The translations under genes were made by a program, and so were the position numbers. A stretch of 58,477 bases of DNA from Rhizobium aethiopicum (GTDB taxonomy: Bacteria; Pseudomonadota; Alphaproteobacteria; Rhizobiales; Rhizobiaceae), in the NCBI RefSeq assembly GCF_014197535.1, contig NZ_JACIFV010000029.1, forward strand, positions 1 through 58,477, written 5' to 3'. The notes beneath the pieces are model-generated. The model did no database searches. It was not told the DNA's origin and was given only the letters and a program-made list of their open reading frames with translations. This document shows positions 53,063-58,477 of this stretch, piece after piece (within the stretch, counting starts at the first letter, position 1; every line of letters begins with the position of its first letter).

Positions 53063-53458
53063 ATGAAGTATTTCATTGCGCTCGTGCATAAGGACAGGAA
53101 TAGCGCCTTCGGCGTCAGCTTTCCGGACCTGCCGTCGGTATTCTCCGCGGCAGATGAGGAAGAGGATCTTACCGCAAACGCCATCGAAGCACTTCGTCTC
53201 TGGGCGGAAGATGAAACCTTGCCGATACCGTCCTCCTACGACGAGATCAGCTCGAGACCGGATATCCGCGAGCAGCTGGCTGCAGGCGCTTTTCTGACGC
53301 GGGTGCCCTTTATCGAAGATACGACGCGCACCGTTCGAGCCAATGTCACTTTCGACAAAGGCATGCTTGACGCGATCGACAAGGCCGCAAAGGAGCGCGG
53401 CCTTACCCGTTCGGCTTTCCTTGCAAGCGCTGCCCGCAAGGAGATCGAGGCCGCTTGA
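53063..53458 (+). CDS. hicB: HicB antitoxin with ribbon-helix-helix domain
   Basis: A 131-residue antitoxin. The N-terminal partial RNase H-like domain begins KYFIALVHKD with FGVSFPDLPSVFSAADEEED. The C-terminal ribbon-helix-helix (VTFDKGMLDAIDKAAKERG then LTRSAFLASAAR) should bind DNA and autoregulate the operon. Confidence 0.9.
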   Translation: MKYFIALVHKDRNSAFGVSFPDLPSVFSAADEEEDLTANAIEALRLWAEDETLPIPSSYDEISSRPDIREQLAAGAFLTRVPFIEDTTRTVRANVTFDKGMLDAIDKAAKERGLTRSAFLASAARKEIEAA

Positions 53459-53461
53459 GCC

Positions 53462-54478
53462 TTATTTCTTCGCCCACAGCACCTTGAAACGTGCATTGCG
53501 GCAGGTTTCGCCGCTTTCCCTGAAGTTCGCCGCCAGAACCGGCTCGTAAGGCAGGCCCCGATTGGCGACCAGCATCAGCCGGCCGCCGCCGCGAAGGGCG
53601 GAGGCGGCGGTCTTGATCATCGCCTGGCCAAGCGACGGCTCGGCCGCATGGCCCTCGTGGAAGGGCGGGTTCATGATGACGAGGTCGTATTTGTCCTTGA
53701 CCGGCTCGCCCGCCAGATCGTGCCAGAAGAAGCGCACCGGCGCGTTCGGGCAGTTCTCCGCCAGATTATCCCGTGCGGCCTCCAGGGCCGCGTGATTGGC
53801 CTCATAGAGGTCAAGGCGGGCCAGTCCACGCGATCTCTGCGCCATCTCGACCGAGAGATAACCCCATCCGGCGCCGAAGTCGGCGACATCGCCGGTAAAA
53901 TCCTGCGGCAGGCGCGTGGCGAGCAGTTCCGATCCGGCATCGATCCGGTCATGCGAGAACATGCCGGCTGTTGCATGGAAGCGATTATCGACGCGCACCG
54001 GCGCCTTTGCCAGTTTCGAGACGATCTCGCTTTCATCGGCCGGCCGGCCGAACCAGAAGGCGACGCCGTGATATTTCGGCATGTGGTCGATGGCGAGGCT
54101 GAAACCTTCCATACGCTTGCGCAACGGCTGGATGCCATCCTCCTTGGCGCCGGCGACGACGATCAGCCCGCCGGCCCGCGTCCGGGCGATCGCGGCGGCG
54201 AGGTTGGCCTCGTTCTCGCCCTTGTGCTTCGTGCAGAGCACGAGAGCTGCGTCATAGTCCTCGCCGTCGATTTCGGGCGTCGCTTCGATCCGCTGCGCCA
54301 GCAGTTGGCGGTAGAGCGGCCGGAAGCCCTGGACGGCGCTGAGCGAGGCCGCAAAACCTTCCGGCAGCGCGAAGCCTGCCTCGGCCCCGAGGAAGAGCAC
54401 ACGCTCGCCTTCGCCGGGCGCCGCGATTGTGCCGCTGGCAAACGGATGGAACAGGGTCTTCAGTGTCTCGCGGCTCAT
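53462..54478 (-). CDS. RsmC-like rRNA guanine-N2 methyltransferase
   Basis: A 338-residue class-I methyltransferase with an N-terminal non-catalytic domain and a C-terminal catalytic one. The SAM motif is DFGAGWGYLS near 200 and the NPPF catalytic motif is MNPPFHEGH near 271. This two-domain layout fits RsmC, which methylates G1207 of 16S rRNA; RlmG is possible. Its stop is three bases from the stop of hicB, converging. Confidence 0.86.
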   Translation of the reverse strand: MSRETLKTLFHPFASGTIAAPGEGERVLFLGAEAGFALPEGFAASLSAVQGFRPLYRQLLAQRIEATPEIDGEDYDAALVLCTKHKGENEANLAAAIARTRAGGLIVVAGAKEDGIQPLRKRMEGFSLAIDHMPKYHGVAFWFGRPADESEIVSKLAKAPVRVDNRFHATAGMFSHDRIDAGSELLATRLPQDFTGDVADFGAGWGYLSVEMAQRSRGLARLDLYEANHAALEAARDNLAENCPNAPVRFFWHDLAGEPVKDKYDLVIMNPPFHEGHAAEPSLGQAMIKTAASALRGGGRLMLVANRGLPYEPVLAANFRESGETCRNARFKVLWAKK

Positions 54479-54554
54479 GGCTCTCGTCTCGACTTTGGAT
54501 ACAAAAAGGGCGCGGAAGATTCCCGCGCCCGGAATTGAAGCTGGCAGATGCGGC

Positions 54555-56693
54555 TTATTCGGCCGCTTCTTCCTTCTTCTTCTCGTTCGGGATCTCCTGG
54601 CCGGTGGCCTGATCGACGACCTTCATCGACAGGCGAACCTTGCCGCGCTCGTCGAAGCCGAGCAGCTTGACCCAGACCTTGTCGCCTTCCTTGACGACGT
54701 CGGTCGTCTTGGCGACGCGCTCGGAAGCGAGCTGCGAGATATGGACGAGGCCGTCGCGGGCGCCGAAGAAGTTGACGAAGGCGCCGAAGTCGGCGGTCTT
54801 GACGACAGTGCCTTCATAGATCTGGCCGATTTCAGGCTCGGCGACGATCGAGTGGATCCACTTGCGGGCCGCTTCGATTTCCTTGCCGGAAGAGGAGGCG
54901 ATCTTGACGGTGCCATCGTCCTCGATGTTGATCTTCGCGCCGGTCTTTTCGACGATTTCGCGGATGACCTTGCCGCCGGAGCCGATGACTTCGCGGATCT
55001 TGTCGACCGGGATGTTCATGACTTCGATGCGCGGAGCGAATTCGCCGAGCTGGCCGCGGCTTTCGGTGATCGCCTTGGACATTTCACCGAGGATATGGGC
55101 GCGACCGCCCTTGGCCTGACCGAGAGCGACCTTCATGATCTCTTCGGTGATGCCGGCGATCTTGATGTCCATCTGCAGCGAAGTGATGCCATCGGCCGTA
55201 CCGGCAACCTTGAAGTCCATGTCGCCGAGATGATCTTCATCGCCGAGAATGTCGGAGAGGACGGCGAAGCGATCGCCTTCGAGGATCAGTCCCATGGCGA
55301 TACCGGCAACCGGCTTGGCGAGCGGGACACCTGCATCCATCAGCGCCAGCGACGTGCCGCAGACGGTTGCCATCGAGGACGAGCCGTTGGATTCGGTGAT
55401 CTCGGAAACGACGCGCAGCGTGTAGGGGAACTGCTCCGCCGACGGCAGCATCGGACGGATCGCACGCCATGCGAGCTTGCCGTGGCCGATCTCGCGGCGA
55501 CCTGGAGAACCCATGCGGCCGGTCTCGCCAACCGAGAAGGGAGGGAAGTTGTAATGGAGCAGGAAGCGCTCCTTGTACATGCCGGTCAGGCTGTCGACAT
55601 ACTGCTCGTCTTCGCCGGTGCCGAGCGTGGCAACCACGATCGCCTGCGTTTCACCGCGCGTGAAGAGCGCCGAACCGTGCGTGCGCGGCAGAAGGCCAAC
55701 TTCCGAAACGATCGGACGAACGGTTTCAAGATCGCGGCCGTCGATGCGGCTCTTGGTGTCCAGAATGTTCCAGCGGACGATCTTGGCCTGCAGGTGCTTG
55801 AAGATCGCGCCGACTTCCTCGGCCGTATACTTGGCTTCGCCTTCCTCGGGGAGGAAATGCGCCTTGACCTTTGCCTTGACGGCGTCGACGGCGGCGTAGC
55901 GATCGGCCTTCTGGGTGATCTTGTAAGCTTCGCGGAGTTCTGCTTCGAAATGCTTCAGCATCTCGCCTTCGAGCTCGGAATAGTCTTCCGGCTGGAAGTC
56001 GCGCGGCTCCTTGGCGGCGACTTCGGCGAGTTTGATGATCGCATCGAGAACCGGCTGGAAGCCCTTGTGGCCGAACATGACGGCGCCGAGCATGACGTCT
56101 TCGGGCAGTTCCTTGGCTTCGGACTCGACCATCAGCACGGCGTCGTAGGTGCCGGCGACGACCAGGTCGAGGCTCGACTCATCCATCTCGTCGAGATGCG
56201 GGTTGAGAACATATTCGCCATTGATGTAGCCGACGCGCGCGCCGCCGACCGGGCCCATGAAAGGAACGCCCGAAAGCGTCAGCGCCGCCGAAGAGGCGAT
56301 CATGGACAAGATGTCGGGATTGTTTTCAAGGTCGTGTTGGACGACGGTGACGACGACCTGCGTGTCGTTCTTGTAGCCTTCCGGGAAGAGCGGGCGGATC
56401 GGGCGGTCGATCAGGCGGGAGACGAGCGTTTCGTTTTCGCTCGGACGGCCTTCACGCTTGAAATAGCCGCCGGGAATCTTGCCGGCCGCGTAGGTCTTTT
56501 CCTGGTAGTTGACGGTCAGCGGAAAGAAGTCCTGGCCAGGCTTCGGCGCCTTGGCCGAGACGACGGTGGCGAGAACGACCGTCTCACCATAAGTAGCGAG
56601 AACCGCACCGTCGGCCTGACGGGCAATCTTGCCGGTTTCGAGCTTCAGCGGGCGGCCGGCCCACTCGATTTCCACTGTGTGTGTATCAAACAT
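54555..56693 (-). CDS. pnp: Polynucleotide phosphorylase
   Basis: A 712-residue phosphorolytic exoribonuclease: two RNase PH domains joined by a helical linker, a KH domain (IPVDKIREVIGSGGKVIREI) near 555 and an S1 domain near 620. AAGGA seven bases upstream fixes ATG 56693. It degrades mRNA from the 3' end. It is downstream of rpsO, the classic pair, with a structured leader between them. Confidence 0.97.
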   Translation of the reverse strand: MFDTHTVEIEWAGRPLKLETGKIARQADGAVLATYGETVVLATVVSAKAPKPGQDFFPLTVNYQEKTYAAGKIPGGYFKREGRPSENETLVSRLIDRPIRPLFPEGYKNDTQVVVTVVQHDLENNPDILSMIASSAALTLSGVPFMGPVGGARVGYINGEYVLNPHLDEMDESSLDLVVAGTYDAVLMVESEAKELPEDVMLGAVMFGHKGFQPVLDAIIKLAEVAAKEPRDFQPEDYSELEGEMLKHFEAELREAYKITQKADRYAAVDAVKAKVKAHFLPEEGEAKYTAEEVGAIFKHLQAKIVRWNILDTKSRIDGRDLETVRPIVSEVGLLPRTHGSALFTRGETQAIVVATLGTGEDEQYVDSLTGMYKERFLLHYNFPPFSVGETGRMGSPGRREIGHGKLAWRAIRPMLPSAEQFPYTLRVVSEITESNGSSSMATVCGTSLALMDAGVPLAKPVAGIAMGLILEGDRFAVLSDILGDEDHLGDMDFKVAGTADGITSLQMDIKIAGITEEIMKVALGQAKGGRAHILGEMSKAITESRGQLGEFAPRIEVMNIPVDKIREVIGSGGKVIREIVEKTGAKINIEDDGTVKIASSSGKEIEAARKWIHSIVAEPEIGQIYEGTVVKTADFGAFVNFFGARDGLVHISQLASERVAKTTDVVKEGDKVWVKLLGFDERGKVRLSMKVVDQATGQEIPNEKKKEEAAE

Positions 56694-56842
56694 ATCTTGT
56701 CCTTCAATGCGGGAGCACGCGCCATCGCCGATATCAGGGCGCAGCGCACAGTCGACCGCAATCAATGTGACGTATCACGGGCAAGACAACGGGAGGCTTT
56801 TCATCGGCAGTTTCCCGAACTTGAGAGTTCCTGAGAAACTTG

Positions 56843-56868
56843 GGCCAAAGCCTTGGAGAGCTTTGGCC
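56843..56868 (-). promoter_or_regulatory. Perfect hairpin in the pnp leader
   Basis: GGCCAAAGC (56843-56851) pairs fully with GCTTTGGCC (56860-56868) around an 8-base loop, 150 bases before the pnp start codon. It has no T-run, so it is more likely a processing or control element than a terminator. Confidence 0.55.
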
Positions 56869-57008
56869 GAAAGCATCCGGCAATCCTGCCCCATGACAGG
56901 TCAGCGGTTGGTTTGGCAGAACCGGCCCATCCGGGCCTGCCGGTCGTTCCACCGCTTGAGATAGGGCGCGGGTGGAACATTTCATCGGGAGCGTCGTCCC
57001 GAAACAGA

Positions 57009-57037
57009 TCCGGCGGACGCTTAAAGCGTCCGCCGGA
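57009..57037 (-). terminator. Hairpin after rpsO
   Basis: TCCGGCGGACGC (57009-57020) pairs perfectly with GCGTCCGCCGGA (57026-57037). It begins six bases after the rpsO stop. The T-run on the minus strand is short, so partial read-through into pnp is likely. Confidence 0.72.
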
Positions 57038-57042
57038 CAATT

Positions 57043-57312
57043 TTAACGGCGAATACCCAGGCTGTTGATCAGCTTGGAATAGCGGCCTTCATCCTTCTTC
57101 TTGAGATAATCAAGAAGCGAGCGGCGGCTCGAAACCATCGTCAGCAGGCCACGGCGGGAATGGTTATCCTTCTTGTGGTCCTTGAAGTGTTCGGTCAGGT
57201 TGTTGATGCGTTCGGTCAGGATCGCAACCTGGACTTCCGGAGAACCGGTATCGCCTTCGGCGGTCGCATATTCCTTGATCAGCGCAGCCTTGCGCTCAGC
57301 AGTGATCGACAT
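57043..57312 (-). CDS. rpsO: 30S ribosomal protein S15
   Basis: An 89-residue protein with the full S15 pattern (GDTGSPEVQVAILTERI, then HFKDHKKDNHSRRGLL and RRSLLDYLKKKD). It binds 16S rRNA early in small-subunit assembly. AAAGGAA upstream supports the ATG. It precedes pnp on the same strand. Confidence 0.97.
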   Translation of the reverse strand: MSITAERKAALIKEYATAEGDTGSPEVQVAILTERINNLTEHFKDHKKDNHSRRGLLTMVSSRRSLLDYLKKKDEGRYSKLINSLGIRR

Positions 57313-57463
57313 CGGACGTTCCTTTCTATGAGAGGAGAAAAAGTCGCCACAAGCCGGGATGCCGTCCAGCTTTGGCCGTGAATGCGAGCAGGCGAACCTG
57401 ACGCTGGCGCTGCCTATAAACCAAATCTGCAGCGATTGAAAGAGGGGACTCCTGTAGCCGCTT

Positions 57464-58315
57464 TCAACGGCCCGCCATGGCGTCCCGGATCATTGCATCA
57501 TAACCTTCGGGATCCTGCAGCATGGCGAAATGGCTGGCATCCTTCAGGATCACGAGCTTGGCGCCGGGAATCTCCTTGGCCATCAATTCCGTATGATCGA
57601 GCTTGACGGCTTCGTCGTGATCGCCGATCGCGAGCGTGACGGGAACCGTGATCTTTCCAAGATCGGCGGCCGTCCATGCCGGTTGGGTCTCCCACATGTG
57701 GGAGATCTGCGTGACGAAGGCATCGTACTCGTCCGGCGTCGGCGAAAGCTTTCGGTACTGATCGCCGGCGACATCGATGTAGGCTTTGAAGGTCTGGTTT
57801 TCCATGACGTCGGCCTTGACGCCGTCGGTCGTGACGTTTGCCGCCTGGGCAATGACGCGGGTCAGCTTTTCCGGATGTTTCATTGCCATGTCGATGCCGA
57901 TGATGCCGCCGTCCGACCATCCCACCAGCGTCACCTTGCCGATCTTCAGATGGTCGAGAAGGGCCACGTAATCCGATGTCATCAGATCGTAGCCGAAAGG
58001 CTGCTGGCTGCGCGTCGAGCGGCCATGGCCGCGGCTGTCGGCGACGATGACCAGGTGATCCCTGGCGAAATCGGCGATCTGGTGACCCCAAACGTCGGCA
58101 TTTCCAAGGCCGCCATGGATGAAGAGGATCGGCTCGCCTTCACCATATTCGGCATAATACATCTTGATGTCGTTCACATCGGCCACGCCGCTCGTCGTCG
58201 CCGCGGGCATCGAAGGAAAGGCCGGCAGCTCGGCCCAGCGCTCGGCGGATTGAGCGCCGGCGATGGTCAGGAACATCGAAAAGAACGTCAGTACTCCGAT
58301 AGCGGTTGCGCGCAT
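57464..58315 (-). CDS. Exported alpha/beta hydrolase
   Basis: A 283-residue hydrolase with a signal peptide ending near GAQSAE. The oxyanion region is LFIHGGLGNADVWG near 66, the nucleophile elbow GWSDGG near 137 and the catalytic His in DASHFAMLQDPE near 262. AAGGGG six bases upstream favours ATG 58315 over an ATG two codons earlier. The substrate is unknown; esterase or lactonase activity is the family default. It lies upstream of rpsO where truB is often found in other bacteria. Confidence 0.85.
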   Translation of the reverse strand: MRATAIGVLTFFSMFLTIAGAQSAERWAELPAFPSMPAATTSGVADVNDIKMYYAEYGEGEPILFIHGGLGNADVWGHQIADFARDHLVIVADSRGHGRSTRSQQPFGYDLMTSDYVALLDHLKIGKVTLVGWSDGGIIGIDMAMKHPEKLTRVIAQAANVTTDGVKADVMENQTFKAYIDVAGDQYRKLSPTPDEYDAFVTQISHMWETQPAWTAADLGKITVPVTLAIGDHDEAVKLDHTELMAKEIPGAKLVILKDASHFAMLQDPEGYDAMIRDAMAGR

Positions 58316-58477
58316 TTTCATCCCCTTGTCGGGCCACCATGGCCCCTCGGGCGCTATGGCCCGAAAGGAAGATATCGCATCGCTAGATGTGGAGCCTCAA
58401 CAGGTTGTCCTGGGTAAGAGCGAGTCTGCTGATTGGTGGTTTTGAATTTAGGCTTCCGTGAGGCCTGTGCCAATTGT

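Larger units (their letters stand above)
56694..57042 (-). promoter_or_regulatory. rpsO-pnp intergenic region and pnp leader
   Basis: The 349-bp gap holds the rpsO terminator-like hairpin near 57009-57037 and several hairpins in the pnp leader, best of all at 56843-56868. No gene is present. In E. coli the pnp leader is the target of RNase III and PNPase self-control; the same idea fits here but is not shown by sequence alone. Confidence 0.55.

Noticed and set aside
54429..56834. 801-codon plus-strand open frame opposite pnp
   Set aside because: Shadow of pnp; the minus strand has full RNase PH, KH and S1 domains.
58448..58477. Possible end of a minus-strand gene (truB would be expected)
   Set aside because: Only nine codons before a TAA are in the window, too few to identify anything.

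Overview
The window is chromosomal DNA of a fast-growing rhizobium, most likely the Rhizobium leguminosarum / R. etli group. The evidence is high-GC coding DNA, the core order rpsA-cmk and irr-fabA-fabB-fabI, pnp-rpsO, a RIME-type intergenic mosaic element, and many Tat-exported or ABC-type sugar uptake genes. Species assignment is inference from gene content and style; no database was consulted.

Layout. 1-3545: the 3' part of an initiator tRNA-Met, a strong terminator, then a lone 1139-residue UPF1-like SF1 helicase. 3546-5771: AT-rich DNA carrying a CsgD/VpsT-like LuxR regulator and a small exported protein. 5772-11158: a five-gene exopolysaccharide operon (UDP-xylose synthase, UDP-sugar 4-epimerase, cellulose-synthase-like GT2, DUF995 protein, GH26-like hydrolase). 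It matches, from memory, the Sinorhizobium uxs1-uxe-aps cluster for an arabinose-containing polysaccharide. 11219-16552: an orphan solute-binding protein divergent from a LacI-DUF2264-hydroxyacid dehydrogenase operon. 16579-34152: a large sugar-catabolic block. It holds two Gfo/Idh/MocA oxidoreductases, a TIM-barrel isomerase, a DUF993 protein and a TetR regulator on the minus strand; then an ABC sugar transporter with a third oxidoreductase, a phosphotransferase and a dimethylglycine-dehydrogenase-like flavoprotein on the plus strand; then uxuB-uxaC on the minus strand.

The most interesting signal is in that block. Three promoters (transporter operon, oxidoreductase-DUF993-isomerase operon, uxaC-uxuB) each carry a near-identical palindrome of the form GTAACC-NNTTRGTTAC. 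Two of these promoters also share the same -35 region and the same 30-base spacing to the palindrome. This looks like a TetR-controlled regulon that joins an uncharacterised sugar pathway, including the unknown DUF993 protein, to hexuronate catabolism.

34333-46342: slyX, an AT-rich orphan gene, gabD-gabT with a divergent MerR-XRE-cupin fusion regulator and a repeated operator, RNase D, a disordered 508-residue protein, rpsA, cmk, a TIGR02300 acidic protein, tRNA-Ala(GGC), and a multi-hairpin element followed by a tiny GIY-YIG nuclease. The aroA gene expected beside cmk is absent here. 46566-58477: DUF1275, YdcF and TRIC-channel membrane proteins, irr, the fabA-fabB-fabI fatty-acid genes, a HicAB toxin-antitoxin pair, an RsmC-like methyltransferase, pnp, rpsO and an exported alpha/beta hydrolase.
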